A program made the position numbers and the translations under genes. A DNA stretch of 64,000 nt from Crocinitomicaceae bacterium (GTDB lineage Bacteria > Bacteroidota > Bacteroidia > Flavobacteriales_D > Crocinitomicaceae), in the NCBI GenBank assembly GCA_022447585.1, contig JAKVAR010000006.1:496001-560000 (forward strand). Reading direction: 5' to 3'. Each line of letters begins with the position of its first letter. Position 1 is the first letter of the stretch. Shown here in pieces: positions 1 through 8,995 of the stretch. The notes beneath the pieces are model-generated. The model did not search any database. It had not been told where the DNA came from and saw only the letters and a list, made by a program, of their open reading frames with translations.

Positions 1-295
1 TATACACTAAGCAAGCAAAAAGTAGGATAAAAACAAAAGATCTATTAAAACGGCTCCACTTGCAGCTGCTATTATAAATTTCATTGGAGCTACCGCTAAG
101 AGTAAGGATAATGGTCATAGTGGGAATAACAACTAATGTAATCATCCAAACCTGCTCAATGGCCCCCATTCCAATAGTCAGTCCTCCCAGACATCCTACA
201 ATCATTAGAATTGCACTTATTAGTCCAAAACGATTAAACTCGGTATTTTTAAAAATTTCTTCAGCATTTCCTGTCGTCTTAATTTCATTATTCAT
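1..295 (-). CDS. small membrane protein, 5' part only (C-terminus beyond window)
   Basis: An open frame runs on the minus strand from an ATG at 295-293 to the left window edge without a stop (98 codons). The first 23 residues are polar (starts MNNEIKTTGNAEEIF), followed by hydrophobic stretches at about residues 24-46 (rich in I, L, G), 51-68 and 86-98, which read as membrane helices. Such a composition is what a genuine small integral membrane protein shows; the plus-strand frame over the same bases is its shadow. I do not recognise a family. It is divergent from gpsA, with about 230 bp between the two starts. Function unknown; the membrane location is inferred from hydrophobicity only. Confidence 0.6.
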   Translation of the reverse strand, partial: MNNEIKTTGNAEEIFKNTEFNRFGLISAILMIVGCLGGLTIGMGAIEQVWMITLVVIPTMTIILTLSGSSNEIYNSSCKWSRFNRSFVFILLFACLVY

Positions 296-505
296 GGTAT
301 AATTGTGATTTACAAAGTTCCGACATAGGAAATCAGATTAAAATGAGATTGAAGGGAGAAAAAACCTGATAAAAGTCATAGGTTATTGTAATCTAGCTAT
401 GGTTAATTTTCATTCATCAATTTGTTAGGTGTATGAATGCGAATAGGTTATACTCATTTCTGCCTCAAATATTACCTGTGATTAAGTCCATTTAAGAATA
501 AATAA

Positions 506-513
506 TACCTTTG
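506..513 (+). promoter_or_regulatory. -7 element (TAnnTTTG type) of gpsA
   Basis: TACCTTTG matches the Bacteroidota -7 consensus TAnnTTTG exactly and lies 15 bp before the ATG at 529. It argues that translation starts at 529 and not at the in-frame TTG at 511, which lies inside the promoter. Confidence 0.55.
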
Positions 514-528
514 TTATTCATCCGATTT

Positions 529-1527
529 ATGAATGAAACCAAAAAAATAGCGGTAATTGGCGGAGGTAGTTGGGCAACAGCGCTGGTCAAAATTTTAAGT
601 AATAATGTTACTTCGCTTAATTGGTACATGCGAAATGAAGGAGCGGTTGGACATATTTTAAAGTTCCGCCATAACCCAAATTATCTTCAATCTGTAGAGT
701 TTGATCTGAATAAGATTAATGTTAGTACTGATTTAAACGAAATGATCCGCCCAGCGGATATTGTTATTATTGCTACACCTTCAGCATTTTTAGTAAAGCT
801 ATTTGAAAATTCTCCAGAGGAATTGATGAAGGATAAAATTGTTTTTTCGGCAGTGAAAGGTATTATCCCAGAATATCATGCGATCCCAGCTCGATTTATC
901 CATAAAACATTTGGTATTCCCTATGATAATATTGGAATTATATGTGGTCCTTGTCATGCGGAGGAGGTTGCACTAGAGCGTTTGTCGTATCTAACTGTAG
1001 CTTGTCAAGATGAAGATATTTCTGAGGAAATGGCAGAATTGTTAGCCTGTCGTTATATCAAAACAACAGTCTCTGATGATTTAATAGGAACTGAAATATC
1101 TGCGGTTTTGAAGAATGTGTATTCCATTGCCTCTGGAGTTTGTTCTGGTCTTGGTTATGGTGATAATTTCCAGGCTGTGTTAATTTCAAATGCAATCCAA
1201 GAAATTGAAAATTTGATTGATGAAATGAGTCCAGTGCATAGAGATGTTAAGTCTTCCGCGTACTTAGGTGATTTATTGGTAACGGCCTATTCAAAATTCT
1301 CAAGGAACAGAACCTTTGGGTATATGATTGGAAAAGGTTATTCTGTAAAAACGGCTCAATTAGAGATGGATATGATTGCAGAAGGATACTTTGCTACCAA
1401 AAGTTTGATGGAAATCAAAAAGAAGTTTCAAGTTGAAATGCCTATAGTTGAGGCAGTTCATAATATTTTATATGAAAAGATTTCACCTGTGATAGAAATG
1501 CGAATTTTAACAGATAGGTTAAATTAA
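529..1527 (+). CDS. gpsA: NAD(P)H-dependent glycerol-3-phosphate dehydrogenase
   Basis: Reduces dihydroxyacetone phosphate to sn-glycerol 3-phosphate in the cytoplasm, the entry into phospholipid synthesis. The 332-residue protein has the usual length. The N-terminus has the Rossmann glycine motif (IAVIGGGSWATAL, residues 7-19), the middle the GPCHAEEVA substrate/cofactor segment near residue 140, the LKNVYSIASG block with the catalytic lysine near residue 194, and the GDLLVTAYSKFSRNR block near residue 245, all hallmarks of the family. I chose the ATG at 529 because a -7 promoter element overlaps the upstream TTG. The gene stands alone, followed after 78 bp by the aspartate kinase gene, which has its own promoter-like element. 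Nothing unusual; identification is secure. Confidence 0.95.
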   Translation: MNETKKIAVIGGGSWATALVKILSNNVTSLNWYMRNEGAVGHILKFRHNPNYLQSVEFDLNKINVSTDLNEMIRPADIVIIATPSAFLVKLFENSPEELMKDKIVFSAVKGIIPEYHAIPARFIHKTFGIPYDNIGIICGPCHAEEVALERLSYLTVACQDEDISEEMAELLACRYIKTTVSDDLIGTEISAVLKNVYSIASGVCSGLGYGDNFQAVLISNAIQEIENLIDEMSPVHRDVKSSAYLGDLLVTAYSKFSRNRTFGYMIGKGYSVKTAQLEMDMIAEGYFATKSLMEIKKKFQVEMPIVEAVHNILYEKISPVIEMRILTDRLN

Positions 1528-1581
1528 TAACATTCTGTAAATTAATTCTGTTTTCAATTCTTGAGCTCGATTTAATATTTC

Positions 1582-1589
1582 TAACTTTA
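1582..1589 (+). promoter_or_regulatory. probable -7 element of the aspartate kinase gene
   Basis: TAACTTTA differs by one base from TAnnTTTG and lies 16 bp before the start codon at 1606. Weak on its own, but the spacing to the start equals that seen at gpsA and feoA. Confidence 0.35.
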
Positions 1590-1605
1590 CCCAAAATTAG
1601 TTCAA

Positions 1606-2886
1606 ATGAAAGTCTTCAAATTTGGTGGAGCTTCGGTGAAAGATGCCAAGTCAATTCGTAATGTAGCCAATATTGTTTCTCTTTTTCAAGGGGATAAACT
1701 AGGTATAGTGATTTCAGCAATGGGAAAAACAACCAATGCAATGGAATTGATTACCGATGCGTTTATGAAGAATGATAAGCCCAAGTTTGAAGAGTTAGTT
1801 GCTGAACGTAAACAGTTTCATTTAGCTATTATGAATGAATTATTTCTGGATGCTACAAACGAAATCTATTTAAAAGTAAACACAATTTTTAATGACTTAA
1901 CTGCTCGATTTGAATCAGCCTCTAGAAATAATTACAATTTCGAATATGATCAAATTGTTGGTACGGGCGAAGTGCTTTCTACAAATATTGTAAGTTCATT
2001 TTTAAATCAAGAAGGGTTTAAATCAAATTGGACTGATGCCAGGCAATTGATACGAACAAATAATACACATCGAGAAGCAGAAATTGACTGGGAAACAACT
2101 ACATTGTTATTTCAAAGTAATTTTCAACCAAATTATAAAGACTTTGATATTCAAATTACTCAAGGTTTTATCGGACACAATGAAGCAGGAAATACAACTA
2201 CTTTGGGAAGAGAAGGGTCAGATTTTTCTGCTGGAATTATTGCCTATTGTTGCGAAGCAGAAAGTGTAACTATTTGGAAAGATGTGCCTGGAATGCTGAA
2301 TGCTGATCCCAAATGGTTTGACAATACAATCAAGCTTGAGAGTATTTCATTTAGAGAGGCCATTGAGCTTTCATATTATGGGGCTTCTGTAATTCATCCT
2401 AAAACTGTTAAACCACTCCAGAATAAGAAAATTCCATTGTATGTAAAGTCTTTCATAGATCCCAAGGCAGAAGGAACTGTGATTCAATCGTCCATGGCTC
2501 AAGACCACTTAATACCCTCTTTCATTTTTAAAATGAATCAGATTTTATTCTCATTTACACCCAAGGATTTTTCTTTCATTGTTGAAGAAAATTTGAGTGA
2601 TATTTTTAATCGCCTGTCGAAAGCAAATGCAAAAATTAATTTAATGCAGAATTCGGCTTTACAATTTTCAATATTACTGGATGAAGAAAAGGTGAATGTT
2701 CAGGAGATTTTGGATTTGTTTAATGATACGTATCAAGTACGATTTAATTCTGCTTTAGAACTGGTCACGGTTAGGCATTATGATCAAGCGACTTTAGATC
2801 GGGTTACTGTTGACAAAGACATCATTTTACAGCAAAAAACGAGGGAAACCGCACGATTAATTGTTAAACAAAAGATAACAGTTTAA
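1606..2886 (+). CDS. aspartate kinase (monofunctional)
   Basis: Phosphorylates L-aspartate, the first step toward lysine, threonine and methionine (and diaminopimelate). The 426-residue protein opens with the amino-acid-kinase signature MKVFKFGGASVKD, has the TQGFIGHNEAGNTTTLGREG nucleotide/substrate block near residues 180-205 and WKDVPGMLNADPKW near 225-240, which are typical of LysC-type kinases. The C-terminal ~120 residues form an ACT-like regulatory part that looks reduced compared with the usual tandem ACT pair, so allosteric control may be simple; that is inference. No fused homoserine dehydrogenase. It is separated from feoA by 64 bp that contain a feo promoter, so it is probably monocistronic. 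Confidence 0.9.
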   Translation: MKVFKFGGASVKDAKSIRNVANIVSLFQGDKLGIVISAMGKTTNAMELITDAFMKNDKPKFEELVAERKQFHLAIMNELFLDATNEIYLKVNTIFNDLTARFESASRNNYNFEYDQIVGTGEVLSTNIVSSFLNQEGFKSNWTDARQLIRTNNTHREAEIDWETTTLLFQSNFQPNYKDFDIQITQGFIGHNEAGNTTTLGREGSDFSAGIIAYCCEAESVTIWKDVPGMLNADPKWFDNTIKLESISFREAIELSYYGASVIHPKTVKPLQNKKIPLYVKSFIDPKAEGTVIQSSMAQDHLIPSFIFKMNQILFSFTPKDFSFIVEENLSDIFNRLSKANAKINLMQNSALQFSILLDEEKVNVQEILDLFNDTYQVRFNSALELVTVRHYDQATLDRVTVDKDIILQQKTRETARLIVKQKITV

Positions 2887-2927
2887 TAATACCCTAAAAA
2901 GATTAGTGTTCTAAGGATTACAACATG

Positions 2928-2935
2928 TATATTTG
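2928..2935 (+). promoter_or_regulatory. -7 element of the feo operon
   Basis: TATATTTG matches TAnnTTTG exactly, 15 bp before the ATG at 2951. I see no convincing Fur box around it. Confidence 0.5.
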
Positions 2936-2950
2936 TATTCATTCTAAATA

Positions 2951-3184
2951 ATGATGCAAACCTTATCGAGTATAAATAATGGTGACTCTGTAATTGTGAG
3001 TCAAATTGGAGAGTCCTCTTTGAAAGTTAAACTCATGGAAATGGGGTTAATTGAAGGAAAACGTCTTCAAGTGCTTTATCGCGCTCCATTTGGTGATCCA
3101 ATAGCAATTGATGTAGATGGATATGTTTTGTCATTAAGAAATGATGAGGCAGATTTAATTACTGTTCAATTAATCGAAGAGTAA
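2951..3184 (+). CDS. feoA: FeoA, ferrous iron transport accessory protein
   Basis: Small cytoplasmic SH3-like protein that works with FeoB in Fe(II) uptake. The 77 residues show the typical FeoA order: a beta strand with GDSVIVSQIG, the helix LKVKLMEMGLIEGKRLQVL (the MGL..G..l motif), the strand APFGDPIAIDV and the end GYVLSLRNDEADLITV. Two ATGs lie back to back at 2951 and 2954; either could be used. The next gene, feoB, starts one base after the stop codon (TAAT ATG), so the two are surely cotranscribed and translationally linked. Confidence 0.93.
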   Translation: MMQTLSSINNGDSVIVSQIGESSLKVKLMEMGLIEGKRLQVLYRAPFGDPIAIDVDGYVLSLRNDEADLITVQLIEE

Positions 3185-3185
3185 T

Positions 3186-5135
3186 ATGAAAATTGCATTA
3201 CTTGGCAACCCGAATACGGGTAAAAGCACGGTCTTTAATTTATTAACTGGTATGCGTCAGCACGTTGGGAATTTCCCTGGCGTAACGGTCGATAAAAAGA
3301 TTGGTAAAATCAAATTAGATCAGGATGAGCATGAGTTAATTGACTTCCCGGGAACGTATAGTCTTTATCCAAGATCAAAGGATGAAGAGGTCGTTTATAA
3401 AAGCTTATGTAATGATCAAAGTGTAAATTATCCGGATGCTGCAATTGTAGTTTTGGATGCTTCTAACTTAGAAAGAAACCTGTTGCTTTTTACGCAGATT
3501 TATGATTTACAATTGCCGACTTTGTTGGTTCTTAATATGACGGATCTAGCGAAGAAAAGGAATAAAGTGTGTAATGTTGAGGGATTGCAAAAACAATTTC
3601 CTGAAGCTTCAATTGTTGAGGCAAATGCGCGTGTAGGTGCCGGAAAGGAGAGAATATTAGAAGCCTTAACTCAATTCAAGGAAAGGCATGGAGATAAATT
3701 TCAACCGCAAATAGAAATTGCTCAAGTTGATGATGTTCTGCAACAAGAAGTGGAAACAGAAGCACGTTTTAAACGAATCTCCGAAATTTTACCTTTAGTT
3801 GAAAGTAAGAAAGAAACAAAAGATACACGTTCAAATAAATTGGATCGTATTTTAGTTCACCCGATTTGGGGCTACGGAATTTTTGCATTAATTCTGGTGA
3901 TAATTTTCCAATTCATATTTGCATTTGCCGCAATTCCAATGGATATAATCGATGGGTCATTTGCAACATTTAGCGATTGGTTGTCGTCTGTTCTGCCTGA
4001 AGGGAGCTTAACGGATCTTGTTACACAGGGTATAGTGCCTGGAATTGGTGGAGTGGTCATTTTTATTCCGCAGATCGCCATACTTTTCTTTTTCATTGCC
4101 ATTTTAGAAGAAACGGGTTATTTATCTCGTGTGGTTTTCATTATGGATCGTTTAATGAGACCGCTAGGTTTGAATGGTAAGAGTGTTGTTCCCTTATTGT
4201 CAAGTGTAGCTTGCGCAATTCCTGGGATAATGGCAGCTCGGACTATTTCCGATTGGAAAGAACGAATCATCACGATCATGGTGGCGCCGTTGATGAGTTG
4301 CAGTGCTCGAATACCTGTTTATACATTATTGATTGCTTTAGTTATTCCAGAAAAAACGGTTTTTGGATTCATGAATATGCAAGGGTTAGTTCTTTTCGGA
4401 TTGTACGCGCTTGGAACTATAAGTGCCTTAGTGATTGCATTAGTCCTGAAATGGTTCATTAAAACAAAAGAGAAAGGCTTCTTAATGCTTGAGATGCCAT
4501 CATATAAAATTCCACACCCTTCAAATGTTTTACTAGTAGTTTGGGAAAAGATACGGATATTTGTGTGGGATGCTGGTAAGATTATTCTTGCAATATCAAT
4601 CATTCTTTGGGCTCTTGCTACATATGGTCCTGGAGATAGAATGGCTAAAGCAGGAGAACAGGCTCGAGTTGAATTAACTATGCAAGGGATTTCTGAAGAA
4701 GAGATTGATCAATATGTTGCTTCTGTTGAGTTGGAGAATTCTTACATCGGAATTATGGGGAAATCAATTGAACCTGTTATCAGGCCTTTAGGTTACGATT
4801 GGAAAATTGGAGTTTCCTTAATTACATCTTTTGCAGCGCGTGAGGTCTTCGTTGGTTCGATGGCTACTATTTATGCGGTGCAAGATGACGGTGAGGAGAA
4901 CAGACCTTTGATTGAGAAAATGCGCGATGAAAAACGTACCGATGGTGAGCCCGTATACACGCTTGCATCCGGCGCTTCCTTAATGGTTTTTTATGTATTC
5001 GCAATGCAATGTATGGCGACTTTAGCCGTTGTTAAACGCGAGACCAAAAGTTGGAAATGGCCATTGATACAGATCGTTTATATGGGTATTTTAGCGTACC
5101 TTGGAGCTTGGATAACATTTATGGTATTATCATGA
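3186..5135 (+). CDS. feoB: FeoB, GTP-dependent ferrous iron transporter
   Basis: Inner-membrane Fe(II) permease with a cytoplasmic G domain. The G1 motif GNPNTGKST is at residues 7-15, switch I contains NFPGVTVDKK, G3 is DFPGTYSL near residue 53 and G4 NMTD near residue 117. After a helical linker the membrane part starts near residue 230, with the first Gate segment around VACAIPGIMAARTI and MSCSARIPVY. The second Gate contains TSFAAREVFVGSMATIYAV. At 649 residues it is at the short end for FeoB. The stop overlaps the start of the next small gene (ATGA), so this is a three-gene feo operon. Confidence 0.96.
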   Translation: MKIALLGNPNTGKSTVFNLLTGMRQHVGNFPGVTVDKKIGKIKLDQDEHELIDFPGTYSLYPRSKDEEVVYKSLCNDQSVNYPDAAIVVLDASNLERNLLLFTQIYDLQLPTLLVLNMTDLAKKRNKVCNVEGLQKQFPEASIVEANARVGAGKERILEALTQFKERHGDKFQPQIEIAQVDDVLQQEVETEARFKRISEILPLVESKKETKDTRSNKLDRILVHPIWGYGIFALILVIIFQFIFAFAAIPMDIIDGSFATFSDWLSSVLPEGSLTDLVTQGIVPGIGGVVIFIPQIAILFFFIAILEETGYLSRVVFIMDRLMRPLGLNGKSVVPLLSSVACAIPGIMAARTISDWKERIITIMVAPLMSCSARIPVYTLLIALVIPEKTVFGFMNMQGLVLFGLYALGTISALVIALVLKWFIKTKEKGFLMLEMPSYKIPHPSNVLLVVWEKIRIFVWDAGKIILAISIILWALATYGPGDRMAKAGEQARVELTMQGISEEEIDQYVASVELENSYIGIMGKSIEPVIRPLGYDWKIGVSLITSFAAREVFVGSMATIYAVQDDGEENRPLIEKMRDEKRTDGEPVYTLASGASLMVFYVFAMQCMATLAVVKRETKSWKWPLIQIVYMGILAYLGAWITFMVLS

Positions 5136-5269
5136 TTCAAAATATAATAGTCATAGCAATTTTGGCAGTCGCTGCTTTCTACCTTGGAAAACAGGTCTAC
5201 GATAAGTTCTTCGCCAAGAAATCGAATTGTGAATCATGCGCAGTGGGTAAAATGATGACTGAGAAGTGA
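5132..5269 (+). CDS. FeoB-associated Cys-rich small membrane protein
   Basis: A 45-residue protein that starts within the feoB stop codon (ATGA overlap). It has one hydrophobic helix at residues 3-20 (IIVIAILAVAAFYLG), then a basic stretch and a CxxC pair (NCESCAVG) near the C-terminus. This is the pattern of the small FeoB-associated Cys-rich membrane proteins known behind feoB in Bacteroidota and Firmicutes; they are thought to help in Fe(II) transport, perhaps by binding metal, as FeoC does elsewhere. I start it at 5132, not at the upstream in-frame ATG at 5051, because the overlap and the helix position fit better. Confidence 0.75.
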   Translation: MIQNIIVIAILAVAAFYLGKQVYDKFFAKKSNCESCAVGKMMTEK

Positions 5270-5274
5270 GAATT

Positions 5275-6915
5275 TTATTCGAAATCTACTGCTTGTTTCT
5301 TCAATAAACGTTTTACGTATACAGCGAAGAAAGCTAGATATGCAAAACAAATGGCTCCAACTATAAATGAAGGTTGTATGCCAACTACATCAGATAATTT
5401 CCCTTGCAATGGAGGAATAATTGCTCCACCAAGAATCATCATGACTAGAAATGCAGATCCTTGCGTTTGATATTTACCCAATCCAGCTAATGACAAGGAA
5501 AAGATACAAGGCCACATAATTGAACAGAAAAGACCGGCGCTTAGAAAGGCATAAACAGCAATAATTCCTGTAGACATTAACCCAGTAATTGTTGCAATAG
5601 CACCCAGAGTTCCAAAAACACTAAGTGTCAATGCTGGCTTATCGTTTGTCGCAAAGAATGCTACAATCTGCACTAAAACACACACTAAATACCAATATAG
5701 TGGTGCAATTTCATAACCAGAAGCCTTGGTTAGCAGAAGAACTACCCCAAAAGCAATCAGTGGAACGAAAAATCTTAATAGTTTCTTAGTAAAATTGCTA
5801 ATGTCGAAAGCATTAATTGCTCCGGCCCAACGTCCAATCATTAGTGATCCCCAATACATTGCAATGAATGGTGCTATTTGTGATGAATTATACCCTCCGA
5901 AATCATCCTGTGCTAGTAGTTCTGCTAAATTACTTCCAACAGCTACTTCAACTCCCACGTATACAAATATGGCAAGCATACCTAGCGTTAATTGAGGGTA
6001 CTGCATTGCTCCCCATCCAACTTTTTGTTTGGAACCTTGAATTGACGCATAAATTAGTCCAAATACAATTACTACAAGTCCAGCTGTCCAGCCTATAATT
6101 CGAATTCGTTCAGCATCTTCAACAGTCCAGTCTAATCCAGATTTATAGCTGTAAAATACCGGGGCAAAAGAAACAATTAGAAGTCCCGTTATTGCCAGTA
6201 AAGTTCGCACAGCCTTATTCAAATCTTCTTTTTCTTTTTGGTCTTCAGCAATCAACATTTTTCCATCAGGAACTTTTTTTGAGAATCCAAATAATGCAGC
6301 AACACCAATAAACAAACCACCCACGCAAGCGTAAAGAATAATTACCTTTGTAAGGCTCAAGGATTTAATCATTTCTTCACTAATTGCAGAAGCCGTTCCG
6401 AATAAAGCCAGAGAAACTATTAATGGCCCTATTGTAGTTCCTAAACTATTTATTCCTCCTCCTAAGTTAATTCTGCTCGATCCTGTGGATTCATCACCTA
6501 ATGATATCATAAATGGATTTGCCGAGGTTTGTTGTAGTGAAAACCCTAAAGCAACGATAAACAGTCCGATCAGCATTCCAATGAAAAGGTTTAAATAAAC
6601 AGATGCAATCATGGCAACAGCTCCAAGAGCAGAGAATAACAGACCGAAAACAATACTTTTTTTATACCCCCAGGCTCCTACTAGGTCTTTACCAGAGGAT
6701 GTTCCGAAGAGGAAAAGACCTAAAGCTCCTAGATAATATGCTCCATAAAAGGCGAAATCAATTAATTGACTTTGAAATTGATCTAGGTTAAAATAAGTTT
6801 TACAAAATGGAATAAAAACGCTGTTCCCTGCTGCAATAAAGCCCCAAAAGAAAAATACAGTGGTTAATGTAGTAAGAGCTCCATAATTTGTTTGTTGTAT
6901 TGCTTTTTCTGACAT
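5275..6915 (-). CDS. MFS transporter of the FucP type (sugar/H+ symporter family)
   Basis: A 546-residue polytopic inner-membrane protein. The N-terminal half (LTTLTTVFFFWGFIAAGNSV, then FYGAYYLGALGLFLFG and QQTSANPFMISLG) is typical of the FucP/GluP branch of the major facilitator superfamily. It is about 100 residues longer than a plain FucP; a longer central region with two further hydrophobic segments (about 235-320) accounts for this. It is convergent to the feo operon with only 5 bp between stops, and codirectional with the downstream-facing AraC regulator of the hydroxyproline cluster. Its substrate is unknown; from the family one expects a sugar, from the neighbourhood it could supply hydroxyproline, but that is only inference. 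Confidence 0.85.
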   Translation of the reverse strand: MSEKAIQQTNYGALTTLTTVFFFWGFIAAGNSVFIPFCKTYFNLDQFQSQLIDFAFYGAYYLGALGLFLFGTSSGKDLVGAWGYKKSIVFGLLFSALGAVAMIASVYLNLFIGMLIGLFIVALGFSLQQTSANPFMISLGDESTGSSRINLGGGINSLGTTIGPLIVSLALFGTASAISEEMIKSLSLTKVIILYACVGGLFIGVAALFGFSKKVPDGKMLIAEDQKEKEDLNKAVRTLLAITGLLIVSFAPVFYSYKSGLDWTVEDAERIRIIGWTAGLVVIVFGLIYASIQGSKQKVGWGAMQYPQLTLGMLAIFVYVGVEVAVGSNLAELLAQDDFGGYNSSQIAPFIAMYWGSLMIGRWAGAINAFDISNFTKKLLRFFVPLIAFGVVLLLTKASGYEIAPLYWYLVCVLVQIVAFFATNDKPALTLSVFGTLGAIATITGLMSTGIIAVYAFLSAGLFCSIMWPCIFSLSLAGLGKYQTQGSAFLVMMILGGAIIPPLQGKLSDVVGIQPSFIVGAICFAYLAFFAVYVKRLLKKQAVDFE

Positions 6916-7062
6916 ATTTTAGAGTTTGATTCACCAAAATAATTAGAATTTAAGCGGGGTTGGTTAATGTATAGTTGAAGATATCATGAGAATTACGTTG
7001 ATAAGTTTGAAAAAACTAAAAAACATATAAACTAAATTAGTTCATGAGGTCTGAAATGCATA

Positions 7063-7929
7063 TTAATCTAATAGCCCATAACTTGCTTCTTTTTCTGTTT
7101 TAAATGCTCTTGGAGTAGTTCCTTTATATGCTTTGAACTTACGATTGAAATTTGAAATGTTTCTAAAACCCGATAAATAAGAAACTTCAGCAATTGATAA
7201 GTCTTTATTCTTTTTGAGCAAACGACAGGCGTGCTCCAATCGTATTTCTAGCAAAAATTGAAAGAAGGTTTTGTTTGTTCGTTGTTTAAAATACCTGCAG
7301 AAAGCGTTCGGACTCATGTTAGCTATATCGGCAATTTCATTTAGGGTAATTTCTTTGTTAAATTCTGACATGGCATAATTCATAACATCACTCATTCTGG
7401 CCCCTTCATCTTCGGTATATGCCCGCTGGTAAATAAAGGAAGAAAGAGATGAGGTTTCTGCCTTCGAGATGTGCTTTAAAATGGTAAGAAATTCAATAAA
7501 TCGCTCTAATTGCGTAGCTTCTGATAATTTTTCAAAGTGCGCTAGAATTATTGTTTGATCAGAATGAAGTTTAATTCCGCCGTCGAGCTTTCGAAATAAA
7601 GCCTCTAATTCTTTTAACTCAAGTAATTCGAAAAAGAATTTACCAAATGATTCCTTGGTGAAAAATAGTGTTTTCATGAAAGATGGACGACTTGTATTTT
7701 CTTCGCTCTTGAATAAGTGTGGTAAATTACTGCCTATCATAAAAACGTCACCTTGTTGATATCGATTAATTGTATCTCCAACGACTAAATCACCTTCCCC
7801 TTCCAATATGATTGATATCTGAATCTCTTCATGTTGATGGAGCTTATTATAAAAGCGAAGTTCCTTATCTTCTTGATAAATAAGTGCAATGTTTTCTGGC
7901 TTTGGTATCTTAAATGGCAATACTTTCAT
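7063..7929 (-). CDS. AraC-family transcriptional regulator
   Basis: A 288-residue regulator with an N-terminal cupin-like sensor part (residues ~15-100, with LHQHEEIQISIILEGEG) and two C-terminal helix-turn-helix motifs: ITLNEIADIANMSPNAFCRY and LSIAEVSYLSGFRNISNFNR, ending TTPRAF, as in AraC/XylS proteins. It faces away from the hydroxyproline catabolic genes and shares a 130-bp region with them that holds promoters in both directions and a pair of 11-bp spaced direct repeats, so it is the likely activator of that cluster. An upstream in-frame ATG at 7944 would add five residues (MYYCI); I prefer 7929 because MKVLPFKIPKPEN is the usual kind of N-terminus. Confidence 0.88.
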   Translation of the reverse strand: MKVLPFKIPKPENIALIYQEDKELRFYNKLHQHEEIQISIILEGEGDLVVGDTINRYQQGDVFMIGSNLPHLFKSEENTSRPSFMKTLFFTKESFGKFFFELLELKELEALFRKLDGGIKLHSDQTIILAHFEKLSEATQLERFIEFLTILKHISKAETSSLSSFIYQRAYTEDEGARMSDVMNYAMSEFNKEITLNEIADIANMSPNAFCRYFKQRTNKTFFQFLLEIRLEHACRLLKKNKDLSIAEVSYLSGFRNISNFNRKFKAYKGTTPRAFKTEKEASYGLLD

Positions 7930-7970
7930 GATACAATAGTACATATATTCTTACGTATTGTGTCTTAAGT

Positions 7971-7989
7971 GGTATTATTAAGGTATTAT
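7971..7989. promoter_or_regulatory. candidate AraC-type operator: direct repeat GGTATTAT x2, 11-bp period
   Basis: GGTATTAT occurs at 7971-7978 and again at 7982-7989, one helical turn apart. AraC-family dimers or the two HTHs of one subunit typically bind such direct repeats. The site is upstream of the hydroxyproline promoter and inside the leader of the araC-type gene, so it could activate one and repress the other. Confidence 0.4.
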
Positions 7990-8007
7990 AGTATCAGTAT
8001 GTGCTAA

Positions 8008-8015
8008 CAAAGATA
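8008..8015 (-). promoter_or_regulatory. -7 element for the AraC-type gene
   Basis: On the minus strand these bases read TATCTTTG, an exact TAnnTTTG match, about 80 bp before the regulator's ATG. Confidence 0.4.
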
Positions 8016-8038
8016 AATTTTGAATCGAAGATTGCCTG

Positions 8039-8046
8039 TACTTTTG
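8039..8046 (+). promoter_or_regulatory. -7 element of the hydroxyproline operon
   Basis: TACTTTTG matches TAnnTTTG; a TTTG at 8019-8022 may serve as the -33 element, though the 16-bp gap is on the short side. It is 14 bp before the ATG at 8060. Confidence 0.45.
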
Positions 8047-8059
8047 AATTGTATTTAAA

Positions 8060-8995
8060 ATGAAAATTATGAGTGTCAATTGGAGTGGTGTTATGCCAGC
8101 TGTAACTACAAAATTCACGGATAATGATGAACTAGATTTAGTAATGTTCGAGAAGAATATATGTGCGCAATTGGATGCAGGTGTTCATGGAATTATTCTT
8201 GGTGGAACATTAGGAGAGGCAAGTACGCTGCTTGATGAGGAGAAAAGAACTTTAGTTAGAGAAGCAGTTAGAGTAGTAAATGGCGCAGTACCCGTAATTA
8301 TCAATATTGCAGAACAAACAACGAAAGCGGCTATTGAAGCAGCCGTTAGAGCCGAACTAGATGGAGCTAAAGGGTTAATGATGCTACCTCCGATGAGATA
8401 TAAAGCGGATGATAGAGAAACCGTAACTTACTATAAGGCTGTGGCAAATTCTACGTCGTTACCTATTATGATTTATAATAACCCGGTTGATTATGGAATC
8501 GAAGTAACGATTGATATGTTCGAGGAGCTTTTGGAATGCGAAAATATTCAAGCGGTTAAAGAGTCTACAAGAGATTTATCAAACTTAACGCGTATGAAAA
8601 ATCGTTTCGGAGATCGCATTAAAATATTATCCGGTGTTGATACCTTAGCACTTGAAAGCCTTTTGATGGGGGCTGACGGGTGGGTTGCAGGATTGGTTTG
8701 TGCCTTCCCTGCGGAAACAGTTGCTATTTATGAATTGGCAAAAGCAGGAAAGTTTGCCGAAGCAATTAAAATTTACCGATGGTTCTTACCATTATTAGAG
8801 TTGGATATTAATTCAAAATTAGTTCAGAATATCAAGCTTGCAGAAGTTGCAACGGGTATAGGTACAGAAAATGTCCGTGCTCCTAGGTTAGCCTTAATTG
8901 GAGAAGAAAGAAAATCAGTCCTTAGCGTAATTGAAAATGGATTAAAATCACGACCTTCATTACCTGACTATAAAAACTTATTTACAACACGATGA
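8060..8995 (+). CDS. 1-pyrroline-4-hydroxy-2-carboxylate deaminase (DHDPS/NAL superfamily)
   Basis: Converts 1-pyrroline-4-hydroxy-2-carboxylate to 2-oxoglutarate semialdehyde, the third step of trans-4-hydroxyproline breakdown. The 311-residue protein is a TIM-barrel lyase of the dihydrodipicolinate synthase superfamily: GGTLGEASTL replaces the GTTGE-type loop, MIYNNPVDYG carries the conserved tyrosine, and QAVKEST contains the Schiff-base lysine (K167). By sequence alone it could be DapA, but the gene is the first of an operon with the other three enzymes of the hydroxyproline route, which decides the call. An ATG at 8069 is an alternative start. The stop overlaps the next gene by 4 bp (ATGA). 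Confidence 0.85.
   Translation: MKIMSVNWSGVMPAVTTKFTDNDELDLVMFEKNICAQLDAGVHGIILGGTLGEASTLLDEEKRTLVREAVRVVNGAVPVIINIAEQTTKAAIEAAVRAELDGAKGLMMLPPMRYKADDRETVTYYKAVANSTSLPIMIYNNPVDYGIEVTIDMFEELLECENIQAVKESTRDLSNLTRMKNRFGDRIKILSGVDTLALESLLMGADGWVAGLVCAFPAETVAIYELAKAGKFAEAIKIYRWFLPLLELDINSKLVQNIKLAEVATGIGTENVRAPRLALIGEERKSVLSVIENGLKSRPSLPDYKNLFTTR

Noticed and set aside
84..302. Plus-strand frame of 72 codons at the left edge
   Set aside because: It is opposite to a better minus-strand frame with ATG, polar N-terminus and membrane helices that runs to the edge.
2900..2951. Fur box before feoA
   Set aside because: No stretch resembles the 19-bp Fur palindrome; only the -7 element is convincing.
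7953..7960. ACGT box (TTACGTAT) near the AraC-type gene as a member of the same operator set
   Set aside because: Single copy, other function nearby; likely chance.
8060..8995. DapA (dihydrodipicolinate synthase)
   Set aside because: Superfamily motifs fit, but the operon is a complete hydroxyproline route, which explains the gene better.
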